Assembly: GCF_014353015.1 (NCBI RefSeq)
Contig: NZ_CP060704.1
Span: 769,001 to 833,000, forward strand
Reading direction: 5' to 3'
DNA from: Chitinimonas koreensis
GTDB taxonomy: Bacteria > Pseudomonadota > Gammaproteobacteria > Burkholderiales > Chitinimonadaceae
DNA length: 64,000 nt
Positions within the stretch are counted from its first letter, which is position 1. Each line of letters starts with the position of its first letter. The notes under the pieces were generated by a model. That model made no database searches. It was not told where the DNA came from and saw only the letters and a program-made list of their open reading frames with translations. Both the position numbers and the translations under genes were made by a program. Below are positions 34,766 to 42,409 of the stretch, piece by piece.

Positions 34766-36000
34766 GGCGGGCCTCCGCGCAGCATGTCGCGCCGGTCGAA
34801 GCCGGCATGGCGCGCGAACACGAACAGCGACGCCAGGATCGAGATCAGGTAGGCGACCGAGGAGGCCAGCGCCGCGCCGGCCAGGCCCAGCCGCGGGATC
34901 AGCAGCAGAGACAGCGTCAGGTTGATCACGGTGGAGAAGGCGACCAGCTTGGTCGGGATGTCCGGCCGGCCGAGGTGGTTGGTGTAGAAGGTCGACAGGA
35001 TGCCGGCCGCGCCGAACAGCACGCTGCCCGGCAACAGCAGCATCAGCGGCGTCAGGCTGGCCTGGTATTCGGCGCCGATCACCCGCGGCAGCAGCAGCCA
35101 GGCGCCGAGCGCGAGGCAGGGCGCGGCCAGCGCCAGCAGGACGAAATTGATGCGCATGATGCGCAGCGTCAGCCGGGCCGACTCGCCCGGCTCGGCGGCG
35201 CCGATCTTGCGGAAGGCCGCCATGGTCGACGAGGAGGAGATCAGCCACAGCAGCTCGGACAGCGCGACCGCGATCGAGTACACGCCCATCGCGTCGAGGC
35301 CGAGCAGCAGCTCGACCAGCAGCAGGTCCATGCGGTAGTTGAGGAAGGCCACCACGTTGGCCAGCCCGACCTGCAGCACGAAGCGGTACTCGGCCAGCAG
35401 GCGGCCGATATTGGCGCGCGCCAGGCCGACGTATTTCCACACCGAGCCGAGCGCGTAGCTCGAGGCCAGCACGTTGGCGGCGGCCCAGGAACAGACGATG
35501 GAGCCGAGCGTGATCGGCGGCGCCAGCAGCGCGATCAGGCCGCAGCTGGTGACGAAGGCGAACGGCATCAGGATGTTGTTCAGGTTGAACCGCAGCATGC
35601 TGCCCTGGCCCAGGTAGAGGCCGTTGGCGATCTGCGGCCACAGCGCGCCGGGCACGATGATGGCGAGCCATTTCAGCTGGTCGTAGGGCGCGGCAGGCGG
35701 CCACAGCGCGAGGCCGAGGAAGGGCAGCCCGGCGACCGCGCCGATCAGCGCGCCGAGCGCCATGCCGCTCGAGGCGAGTTCGGGCGCGGCCTCGCCGTGG
35801 CGCGCGATGCGGTGGGACAGCAGCGAGCCGAGGCCGGAGAAGGCGGTGGCGAAGGTGGCCACGATCAGCGTCAGCAGCGAATAGACGCCGCGATCGGTCG
35901 GCCCGAGCCGGGCGGTGACCACGGTGACGATCACGGTCAGCACCAGGCTCGCGATGCGGAAGCCGAAATTGATCGCGGTGCCCTTGGCGATCGAGCTCAT
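34762..36000 (-). CDS. Wzx-like polysaccharide flippase (MATE/MOP superfamily)
   Basis: A 412-residue polytopic protein with about 12 membrane helices, starting with the typical amphipathic segment 'IAKGTAINFGFRIASLVLTV'. It should flip the lipid-linked repeat unit to the periplasm, where a Wzy/ligase-type protein such as the one at 19025 acts. A start at MSSIAKG is chosen: the frame stays open upstream but encodes low-complexity Gly/Pro sequence. The 143 bases upstream to wbpE hold nothing recognisable. Confidence 0.9.
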   Translation of the reverse strand: MSSIAKGTAINFGFRIASLVLTVIVTVVTARLGPTDRGVYSLLTLIVATFATAFSGLGSLLSHRIARHGEAAPELASSGMALGALIGAVAGLPFLGLALWPPAAPYDQLKWLAIIVPGALWPQIANGLYLGQGSMLRFNLNNILMPFAFVTSCGLIALLAPPITLGSIVCSWAAANVLASSYALGSVWKYVGLARANIGRLLAEYRFVLQVGLANVVAFLNYRMDLLLVELLLGLDAMGVYSIAVALSELLWLISSSSTMAAFRKIGAAEPGESARLTLRIMRINFVLLALAAPCLALGAWLLLPRVIGAEYQASLTPLMLLLPGSVLFGAAGILSTFYTNHLGRPDIPTKLVAFSTVINLTLSLLLIPRLGLAGAALASSVAYLISILASLFVFARHAGFDRRDMLRGGPP

Positions 36001-36143
36001 GCGCGCGGTCGCTCCCGGCCGGCCGTGGCCGGGCGCCGGCCAGCCGCCGCCGCGCCGCAGGGCGGCGATGACGGGTGGGGGCATGGTGCGGTCGGCTGGC
36101 GGGCATGTGGAGGGCTGGAGTGGGGCCGGCGGAGCGCCGGCCG

Positions 36144-37241
36144 TCAGCGCAGCGCGGCGCGCAGGCCGTCGGCGATGAAGGTCTGCTGCGCCGGGTCGAG
36201 GTAGGGGTGCATCGGCAGGCTGAGCACCCGCCGTGCCAGCCGCTCGGCGACCGGCAGCGCACCGGCCGGCCGGGCCGGGTCGAGGAAGGCCGGCTGCAGA
36301 TGCAGCGGGGTCGGGTAGTGCACCGCGGTCGGGATGCCGGCCGCCTTCAGCGCGGCGGCGACGCGCTCGCGCTCGTCGAGCTCGATGGTGTACTGCGCCC
36401 AGGCCGAGCTGCAGCCCTCTGCGAGCTTCGGCGTCGCCACGCAATCGGCCAGCAGCGCATCGTAGCGGGCGGCGGCCTGGTCGCGCCATGCCAGCTCGCG
36501 GTCGAACACCGCCAGCTTGGCCAGCAGGATGGCCGCCTGCAGCGTATCGAGCCGGCCGTTCAGGCCCAGCCGCACGTGGTGGTAGCGGCCGTCCTGGCCA
36601 TGGGTGCGGATCTGCCGCATGCGGCGGGCCAGCTCGTCGTCGTCGGTGAAGCAGGCGCCGCCGTCGCCGTAGCCGCCGAGCGGCTTGGACGGGAAGAAGC
36701 TGGTGCAGCCGACGGTCGACAGGCCGCAGGAGCGGCGGCCGCGGTAGCGCGCGCCGAAACTCTGCGCGCCGTCCTCGACGACGGGCAGGCCGTGGCGGCG
36801 GCAGATCGCCTCGATCGCGTCGAAATCGGCGCACTGGCCGTACAGGCTGACCGGCATCACCGCGCGGGTGCGCGGCGTGATGGCGGCCTCGATGGCGGCC
36901 GGGTCGATGTTGTAGCTGTGCGGGTCGACGTCGACGAACACCGGCGTGGCACCGACCAGCAGGATCACCTCGGCGGTGGCGGCGAAGCTGAAGGCGGTGG
37001 TGATCACCTCGTCGCCGGGGCCGATCTCCAGCGCCATCAGCGCGATCTGCAGCGCGGTGGTGCCGTCCGACACGCCGATGCAGTGGCGCACGCCGGCGTA
37101 GGCGGCGAGCTGGCGCTCGAGCTCCGCCACCTCGGGGCCGAGGATGTACTGGCCGTGCGCCAGCACCCGCGCGATGGCGGCGTCGATGTCGGTCTTGAGG
37201 GCCTGGTACTGCTGCTTGAGGTCGACGAATTCGATGGTCAT
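36144..37241 (-). CDS. wbpE: UDP-2-acetamido-3-keto-glucuronate aminotransferase WbpE
   Basis: A 365-residue DegT-family PLP enzyme. The PLP lysine is Lys186 in TSFFPSKPLGGYGDGGA, the WbpE/WlbC hallmark, and 'EFVDLKQQY' opens the protein. It aminates C3 of the keto sugar made by WbpB to give UDP-GlcNAc3NA. The four-base overlap with wbpD fits a coupled pathway. Confidence 0.92.
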   Translation of the reverse strand: MTIEFVDLKQQYQALKTDIDAAIARVLAHGQYILGPEVAELERQLAAYAGVRHCIGVSDGTTALQIALMALEIGPGDEVITTAFSFAATAEVILLVGATPVFVDVDPHSYNIDPAAIEAAITPRTRAVMPVSLYGQCADFDAIEAICRRHGLPVVEDGAQSFGARYRGRRSCGLSTVGCTSFFPSKPLGGYGDGGACFTDDDELARRMRQIRTHGQDGRYHHVRLGLNGRLDTLQAAILLAKLAVFDRELAWRDQAAARYDALLADCVATPKLAEGCSSAWAQYTIELDERERVAAALKAAGIPTAVHYPTPLHLQPAFLDPARPAGALPVAERLARRVLSLPMHPYLDPAQQTFIADGLRAALR

Positions 37242-37816
37242 GCCGGATCGGTTTCCTGGAAATGGCATTGGCCGGCCTCGATGCGATAGCCGCTGCCGCA
37301 GTCGGCGCAGCGCGGCGCATCGCCGGCCGGCAGCTTCTCGCCGCAGCGGCACACCCAGCCGACCCGGCGGGCGGGCACGCCGACCATCAGCGCATAGGCC
37401 GGCACGTCGCGGGTGACCACCGCGCCGGCGCCGATCATCGCGTATTCGCCGATCGAATGGCCGCAGACGATGGTCGCGTTGGCGCCGAGGCTGGCGCCGC
37501 GGCCGACCGTGGTGGGGCGGTAGGCATGCTTGCGCGAGACGTGGCCGCGCGGGTTGACGACATTGGTGAACACCACGCTGGGGCCGCAGAACACGTCGTC
37601 CGCCAGCGTCACACTGTCGTAAATCGACACATTGTTCTGAATTTTGACACCCCGGCCGACGACGGCCTTGCCGCCGACGTAGACGTTCTGGCCGAGCGAG
37701 CAGTCGGCGCCGATCTCGGCACCGGCGCTGACGTGAGTCCAATGCCAGATGCGGGTGCCGTCGCCGACGCGGGCGCCGTCGTCGACGATGGCGGTGGGAT
37801 GGGCCTGGTAGCTCAT
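37238..37816 (-). CDS. wbpD: UDP-GlcNAc3NA N-acetyltransferase WbpD
   Basis: A 192-residue left-handed beta-helix acetyltransferase. The hexapeptide repeats run from 'VGDGTRIWHWTHVSAGAEIG' to 'VTRDVPAYALMVGVPARRVG'. It ends in a short Cys-rich tail (CRCG...CADCG) that may bind zinc. It acetylates the 3-amino group to yield UDP-GlcNAc3NAcA. wbpB, wbpD and wbpE overlap by four bases each. Confidence 0.92.
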   Translation of the reverse strand: MSYQAHPTAIVDDGARVGDGTRIWHWTHVSAGAEIGADCSLGQNVYVGGKAVVGRGVKIQNNVSIYDSVTLADDVFCGPSVVFTNVVNPRGHVSRKHAYRPTTVGRGASLGANATIVCGHSIGEYAMIGAGAVVTRDVPAYALMVGVPARRVGWVCRCGEKLPAGDAPRCADCGSGYRIEAGQCHFQETDPA

Positions 37817-38847
37817 GGCGCCAGCGGCAGGGTGACGCGCTGGCCGGTCGCGGCGGCGCGGTAGGCGGCCTCGAGCAGTTCCAGCGACTTCAGGCCTTCG
37901 TCGCCGCCGACCTCGGCCTCGCCGGCGCCGGCCAGCGTGTCGAGCACGTTGCGGTAGTAGCGGACGTGGCCGAAGCCGTAGACCGAATCGGTGGCGTAGC
38001 TGCTGTCGCCGATCGCCTCGTCGCCGGGCTGCGCGTCGGCGAACTGCCAGCGTTCGATCGCGTTGACCGCGGTGCCGCCGATGCGCACCGTGCCGCGCTC
38101 GCCGAGCACCGTCAGCGAGCCCTCGAGGTTGGCCGGATAGGTCAGCATCGACACGTTGAGGCTGCCCAGCGCGCCGCTGGCCCAGCGCAGCGCCAGCACG
38201 CCGCTGTCCTCCATCTCGATGCGGCGCGCCTGGGTGGCGGTATAGCACTGCACGCTCTCGACCGGGCCGAACAGCCAGGCCAGCAGGTCGACGTAGTGGC
38301 TGGCCTGATTCATGAAGGCGCCGCCGTCGAGCGTCCGGGTGCCGCGCCAGGGCGCCTGGTCGTAGTAGGACTGCGGCCGGGTCCAGAACACGTTGGAGGT
38401 GATCTGGAAGATGCGGCCGAAACGGCCCTGGTCGATCGCCTGCTTGAGCTGCACGATCGGCGCGTTGTAGCGGTTCTGCTTGACCACGAACAAGCGCACG
38501 CCATGCTTCCGTGCCGCTTCGACCATGGCCAGGCCGTCGGCCAGCCGGGTCGCCATCGGCTTCTCGGTGATGACGTGGCAGCCGGCCGCGGCGGCGGCGA
38601 TGGCCTGCGGCGCATGCAGGCCGGATGGGGTGGCCAGGATCACCACCTCGGCGTCGCCGGCGGCGAGCAACGGGTCCAGGCCGGCATAGGCGGCGCAGCC
38701 GAAGCGTTCGGCGGTCCGGGCTAGCAGGGTCGGGTCGGTGTCGCAGACGGCGACCAGCTCGGCGCGGTCCCGGTGCTGGGCCAGGGCGTCGAGGTGGCGT
38801 TCGGCGATGCGGCCGCAGCCGACCAGGGCGAAGCGGGTACGGGACAC
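37813..38847 (-). CDS. wbpB: UDP-GlcNAcA 3-dehydrogenase WbpB
   Basis: A 344-residue Gfo/Idh/MocA oxidoreductase with a GTG start supported by GAGGAG about eight bases upstream. The NAD fold starts FALVGCGRIAERH. EKPMATR carries the family lysine, and 'VKQNRYNAPI' and 'LDGGAFMNQASHYVDLL' are the substrate-side motifs seen in WbpB/WlbA. It oxidises C3 of UDP-GlcNAcA, the product of WbpA. Confidence 0.92.
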   Translation of the reverse strand: MSRTRFALVGCGRIAERHLDALAQHRDRAELVAVCDTDPTLLARTAERFGCAAYAGLDPLLAAGDAEVVILATPSGLHAPQAIAAAAAGCHVITEKPMATRLADGLAMVEAARKHGVRLFVVKQNRYNAPIVQLKQAIDQGRFGRIFQITSNVFWTRPQSYYDQAPWRGTRTLDGGAFMNQASHYVDLLAWLFGPVESVQCYTATQARRIEMEDSGVLALRWASGALGSLNVSMLTYPANLEGSLTVLGERGTVRIGGTAVNAIERWQFADAQPGDEAIGDSSYATDSVYGFGHVRYYRNVLDTLAGAGEAEVGGDEGLKSLELLEAAYRAAATGQRVTLPLAP

Positions 38848-38858
38848 GGTGGGACTCC

Positions 38859-40163
38859 TCAGGCGCGCACGATATGGTCGGCGCCGTCGCGGAAGCGGCC
38901 GCGCGTGTCGACGATCAGGCGCGCGCGTTGGCGGATCAGCTCGTAGTCGAAGGCATCGTGGTCGGTGGCCAGCAGCACGCAGTCGTATTCGGCCAGCGTG
39001 GCCGCGTCGAGCGGGCGGCTGGCGAGGTCGAGCCGGTGGCTGCGCTTGGCCGGGAACGAGGGCACGTGCGGGTCGCTGTAGTCGACCTGGGCGCCGAGTT
39101 CCTGCAGCTTGACCAAGAGCTCCACCGACGGCGATTCGCGCACGTCGTCGACGTTGCGCTTGTAGGCCAGGCCCAGCAGCAGGATGCGGCTGCCGGCGAC
39201 CGAGCGGCGGTGCCGGTTCAGCGCCTGGACCAGCTTGCCGATCACGTAGTCCGGCATCGCGCCGTTCACCTCGCCGGCCAGCTCGATGAAGCGCGTGTGC
39301 ACGCCGTATTCGCGTGCCTTCCAGGTCAGGTAGAACGGGTCGACCGGGATGCAGTGGCCGCCGACGCCCGGGCCGGGATAGTAGGGCACGAAGCCGAACG
39401 GCTTGGTCGCCGCGGCGCGGATCACCTCGTAGATGTCGATGCCCATGCGGTCGGCCACCACCTTCATCTCGTTGGCCAGGCCGATGTTGACCGAGCGGTG
39501 GATGTTCTCGAGCAGCTTGGCCATCTCGGCGGTCCGCGTCGAGGACACCGGCACGACCTGCTCGAAGGCGCTGCCGTACAGCGCCAGCGCGGCTCGCTGG
39601 CAGGCGGCCGTCTGGCCGGCGCAGAGCTTTGGGATGGCGGCCATCGTGATGCTGTCGTTGGCCGGGTCCTCGCGCTCGGGCGAGTAGGCCAGGAAGAAGT
39701 CGGTGCCGAGCGTGAAGCCGCGCGCCGCGATGCGCGGGGCCAGCGCCTCGTCGGTGGTGCCGGGATAGGTGGTGCTTTCGAGCGACAGCAGCTGGCCGGC
39801 GCGCAGGTGCGGCAGCAGGGCGTCGAGCGTGTCGAGCACGAAGGACAGGTCGGGTTCGCGGTGGCGGTCGAGCGGCGTGGGCAGGCACAGCACCAGCGCA
39901 TCGACCTCGGCGGCCCGCGCCATGTCGGCGGTTGCCGTCATGCCGGCCTGCTGCGCCGCGGCGATCTGCCCGGCGCCGATATGGCCGATGTAGCTCTGGC
40001 CGGCCGCGAGCCGGGCGATCTTGGCCTGGTCGCGGTCGAAGCCGACCACGCGGAAACCTTCCTCGGCAAAGCGCAGCGCCAGCGGCAGGCCGACGTAGCC
40101 CAAGCCGACGATGCCGACCACGGCCTGCCGGCCTTCGATGCGCGCCAGGAATCGATCGAGCAT
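38859..40163 (-). CDS. wbpA: UDP-N-acetylglucosamine 6-dehydrogenase WbpA
   Basis: A 434-residue UDP-sugar dehydrogenase, close to WbpA in length. NAD motif VGIVGLGYVGLPLAL; catalytic cysteine in PGVGGHCIPVDPFYL; 'SPEREDPANDS' and 'LLGLAYKRNVDDVRESPSVE' follow. The start at 40163 is preferred because GAGGAAA precedes it by eight bases. An ATG at 40220 would add 19 residues but has no ribosome site. This is the first gene of the minus-strand polysaccharide locus and commits UDP-GlcNAc to the ManNAc3NAcA branch. Confidence 0.95.
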   Translation of the reverse strand: MLDRFLARIEGRQAVVGIVGLGYVGLPLALRFAEEGFRVVGFDRDQAKIARLAAGQSYIGHIGAGQIAAAQQAGMTATADMARAAEVDALVLCLPTPLDRHREPDLSFVLDTLDALLPHLRAGQLLSLESTTYPGTTDEALAPRIAARGFTLGTDFFLAYSPEREDPANDSITMAAIPKLCAGQTAACQRAALALYGSAFEQVVPVSSTRTAEMAKLLENIHRSVNIGLANEMKVVADRMGIDIYEVIRAAATKPFGFVPYYPGPGVGGHCIPVDPFYLTWKAREYGVHTRFIELAGEVNGAMPDYVIGKLVQALNRHRRSVAGSRILLLGLAYKRNVDDVRESPSVELLVKLQELGAQVDYSDPHVPSFPAKRSHRLDLASRPLDAATLAEYDCVLLATDHDAFDYELIRQRARLIVDTRGRFRDGADHIVRA

Positions 40164-40248
40164 GGCTTGCGTTTCCTCTGGGTGGATGGGGAAGAACACG
40201 GCATTTTGCTGCGTTTTCATGGCGTTTGCATAGCTCCGTTTCCCGAGC

Positions 40249-40265
40249 TTGGCACGTTGATTGCT
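40249..40265 (+). promoter_or_regulatory. Sigma-54 (-24/-12) promoter
   Basis: The stretch TTGGCACGTTGATTGCT fits the sigma-54 consensus TTGGCACG-N4-TTGCW in every defined position, with GG (40251-40252) and GC (40263-40264) separated by ten bases. It points to the plus strand, 74 bases before the first secreted-protein gene. Pilin genes are classically sigma-54 dependent, usually under PilS/PilR-type control. I did not find a defined enhancer site. Confidence 0.85.
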
Positions 40266-40338
40266 GTAGCCGTTGCCATGGATTGGCGTACGCCTGTGAC
40301 GGATGGCCCGAGCGGTGCGGTACGTGAGGAACAGCGAA

Positions 40339-40686
40339 ATGAAGAATGGCGTGAGGGTGGCTTATCGCAGCGGTGCCATCGGGCTCGCCGGCCTTCTGGC
40401 CGTACCCGCCCAGGCCGCGGTGCTGGATGGCTGCATCAGCGGCGTCTCGGTCGTGGTGGTCGGCGCCCAGGCCAACTACGTGAAGGAAAGCTTCACGCCG
40501 CAGTGTTCCAAGGCCATCTCGCTGAAGTACCAGGACAACGGTACGGACATCACGGCCAAGGCCGCTTCCGCAAAAGGCATGCATACCTTCGGCGGCAGCA
40601 GCTTCACCGGCTCGGTGTTCCAGTGCGAGAGCAGCAGCGTCGCCCTGCCGCACAGCAGTATCAGTCCGTCTTTGACGGGATGTTGA
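40339..40686 (+). CDS. Secreted four-cysteine protein A, flanking a short pilin
   Basis: I do not recognise this family. It is 115 residues with a Sec signal peptide ending VPAQA and mature protein starting AVLDGC. Four cysteines occur in the mature part. YVKESFTPQCS and KGMHTFGGSS...QCESSSV are shared with the protein at 41042, so the two are paralogues. GAGGAA lies six bases before the ATG. It is the first gene after the sigma-54 promoter and lies 86 bases before the pilin gene. It may supply the globular part that the very short pilin lacks. Confidence 0.82.
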   Translation: MKNGVRVAYRSGAIGLAGLLAVPAQAAVLDGCISGVSVVVVGAQANYVKESFTPQCSKAISLKYQDNGTDITAKAASAKGMHTFGGSSFTGSVFQCESSSVALPHSSISPSLTGC

Positions 40687-40772
40687 TCGTCAGGCATGCT
40701 ATTTGCATGTTCGGTGTGAAGCACCAGTCGGTGTGACACGTTCGCTCCACCCCTTTGAAAAAGGAAGCAACC

Positions 40773-40955
40773 ATGAAGCAACTGCAAAAGGGCTTTACCC
40801 TGATCGAGCTGATGATCGTCGTCGCGATCATCGGTATCCTGGCCGCGATTGCGATCCCGCAATTCAGCGAATACCAGAAGAAGAGCCAGGACAAGGCCGC
40901 CCAGGCCGATGCCCGCAACTTCCTGACCCAGGCCGTGGCGAACTCGGGCGGCTAA
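40773..40955 (+). CDS. Truncated type IV pilin consisting of the N-terminal helix only
   Basis: Sixty residues: a leader ending KG, then the prepilin peptidase site and helix FTLIELMIVVAIIGILAAIA, with Glu5 of the mature protein intact. The mature chain is about 53 residues; normal major pilins have 120-160 and a globular head. AAAGGAAG gives a good ribosome site for the ATG chosen. The reading frame ends cleanly in TAA without signs of decay. The Geobacter PilA is a known case of a pilin reduced to the helix, working with a separate partner protein. The flanking secreted proteins are candidates for that role. Confidence 0.88.
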   Translation: MKQLQKGFTLIELMIVVAIIGILAAIAIPQFSEYQKKSQDKAAQADARNFLTQAVANSGG

Positions 40956-41041
40956 TCGCTCCCGTATTTCCCCTCAGCCTAGATCGCTCTGCCGCAAGGC
41001 GCAGGGCATCGAACCGAATTCCTCTTCTCAGGAGAAAATGA

Positions 41042-41395
41042 ATGGATAAGAGCACTAAGATCGTTGTGATGGGTGGCGTGCTGGCCATTGGCCTGCTGTC
41101 CCAGGCACAAGCCGCAGGCAACGCCTGCTCGGTCGGCACCGGTGTCGCGATTGCCGGCAACTCGGCCAGCTTCATCAAGGATTCGTTCACGCCGAAGTGC
41201 TCCACCGGCGTGGAAGCTTCGTACTTCCAAAGCACGACCGCCGTTTCGGTGCGTTCGGGCTCGTCCAAGGGCATGCACACCTTCGGTGGCACGTCCGACG
41301 GCGGCGGCGTGGCCCAGTGCGAAAGCTCGAGCGTTTCGGCCCCGGCTACCACCGCGGCTACCGCTCCGACGTCCGCCACGAACGGCTGCTCCTAA
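41042..41395 (+). CDS. Secreted four-cysteine protein B, paralogue of protein A
   Basis: A 117-residue secreted protein, signal peptide ending SQAQA and mature start AGNAC. It matches the protein at 40339 in FIKDSFTPKCS and SSKGMHTFGGTS....QCESSSV, and its four cysteines align with those of its paralogue, predicting two disulfides. The C-terminus is Ala/Thr-rich and ends NGCS. It lies 86 bases after the short pilin and is followed by a strong terminator, so the three small genes form one expression unit. Function unknown. Confidence 0.82.
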   Translation: MDKSTKIVVMGGVLAIGLLSQAQAAGNACSVGTGVAIAGNSASFIKDSFTPKCSTGVEASYFQSTTAVSVRSGSSKGMHTFGGTSDGGGVAQCESSSVSAPATTAATAPTSATNGCS

Positions 41396-41421
41396 GCTTC
41401 AATCTCGCCCCGGCGAGATCT

Positions 41422-41455
41422 GCGAAATGCCGGCCCAGGTCGGCATTTCGCTTTT
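41422..41455 (+). terminator. Rho-independent terminator after the pilin unit
   Basis: The arms GCGAAATGCCG and CGGCATTTCGC form a perfect 11-base stem with an eight-base loop, followed by TTTT. It lies 27 bases after the stop of secreted protein B. It separates the abundant small-protein transcript from the ABC permease and accessory genes, which may be expressed by read-through. Confidence 0.88.
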
Positions 41456-41566
41456 CTATCGGCCGATTCGGCCATCTCCCTCCGCATCGATCCCCTGGTT
41501 CCGCACTTGAACCGGAAGGCGGAGCAAGGTTTGATATCGGCTTGGACTCGAGGGATCCGCTTACCG

Positions 41567-42379
41567 ATGAACGGCCTCACGCTTCATTTCCTGGTCGCCC
41601 TGAAATCCGGCCTGCGCAGCCACGGCATGCGCCTGATCCTGATCCTGGGCGTCTTCCTCATGTTCGTCGCATTCCTCGCGGCGGCCTTTTCGCTACGCCA
41701 GCCCCTGATCATCGCGATGGACGTCGGCCTGTCCGGCATCCGCATCACGGCATTGCTGCTGGCGCTGTTCTGGGTGCAGGAAGTCTTCAGCAAGGACGTC
41801 GAGAACAAGACGGTCCTGTTCATGCTGGCCTATCCGTTGCCGCGCTGGCACTACGTGCTGGGCCGCTATGCCGGCATCCTGGCGCTGAGCGCCCTGGCGG
41901 TGCTGGTCCAGGGCCTGCTGCTCAAGGGCGTGGTGATGCTGTCGGCCTGGGGCTACGCCGATTCCTCCGCGCCGCAGGGCTGGTTGCCCTATGCGCTGAC
42001 GCTGGGCGGCATCTTCCTCGACATCGCGGTGGTCACCGCCTTCGCCGTGCTGCTGGCCGTGATCGCCGAAACGCCCTTCCTGCCGGTGGTGGTCGCCTTC
42101 GCCTTCGCCATCGCTGCGCGTGGCCTGGGTTCGGTGCTCGACTACCTGCGCTATTCGCCGCGCGCCTCGTCCGAGGAAGTGACCGGCTATCTGCCCTGGC
42201 TCGAGATGCTGCAATGGGCGATGCCCAGCCTCGATCGCCTCGACTGGCGCAATACGGTGCTCTACGGCGTCTGGCCGGTCCCGGCCGAGTTCGGCTGGTC
42301 GATCCTGATGGCCGGCTTCTACCTATTGCTGTGTCTCGGCCTCGCCATGGTGCTGTTCGAGCGGCGCCAGTTCCAATAA
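41567..42379 (+). CDS. ABC-2-type transporter permease
   Basis: A 270-residue polytopic protein with six predicted helices, typical of ABC-2 export permeases: a first helix (LILGVFLMFVAFLAAAFSLR) and the FSKDVENKTVLFMLAYPLPR stretch between helices 2 and 3. The start with GAGGGAT upstream is chosen over an ATG 60 bases earlier. Its ATPase is most likely the protein at 47551, at the other end of the same cluster. In Myxococcus xanthus the ABC transporter genes pilH and pilI next to pilA are needed for pilus formation. This pair may play an equivalent role. Confidence 0.85.
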   Translation: MNGLTLHFLVALKSGLRSHGMRLILILGVFLMFVAFLAAAFSLRQPLIIAMDVGLSGIRITALLLALFWVQEVFSKDVENKTVLFMLAYPLPRWHYVLGRYAGILALSALAVLVQGLLLKGVVMLSAWGYADSSAPQGWLPYALTLGGIFLDIAVVTAFAVLLAVIAETPFLPVVVAFAFAIAARGLGSVLDYLRYSPRASSEEVTGYLPWLEMLQWAMPSLDRLDWRNTVLYGVWPVPAEFGWSILMAGFYLLLCLGLAMVLFERRQFQ

Positions 42380-42409
42380 TCGACGGCGCTGTCCGGGGAT
42401 TGCCAAAAA

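Noticed and set aside
36001..36143. An N-terminal extension of the flippase
   Set aside because: The upstream frame is open but encodes Gly/Pro/Arg-rich sequence with no resemblance to Wzx. The MSSIAKG start matches the family.
40773..40955. The short pilin being a pseudogene remnant
   Set aside because: It has a strong ribosome site, an intact leader and helix, a clean stop, and a sigma-54 promoter upstream. No degraded pilin head is found in any frame downstream.
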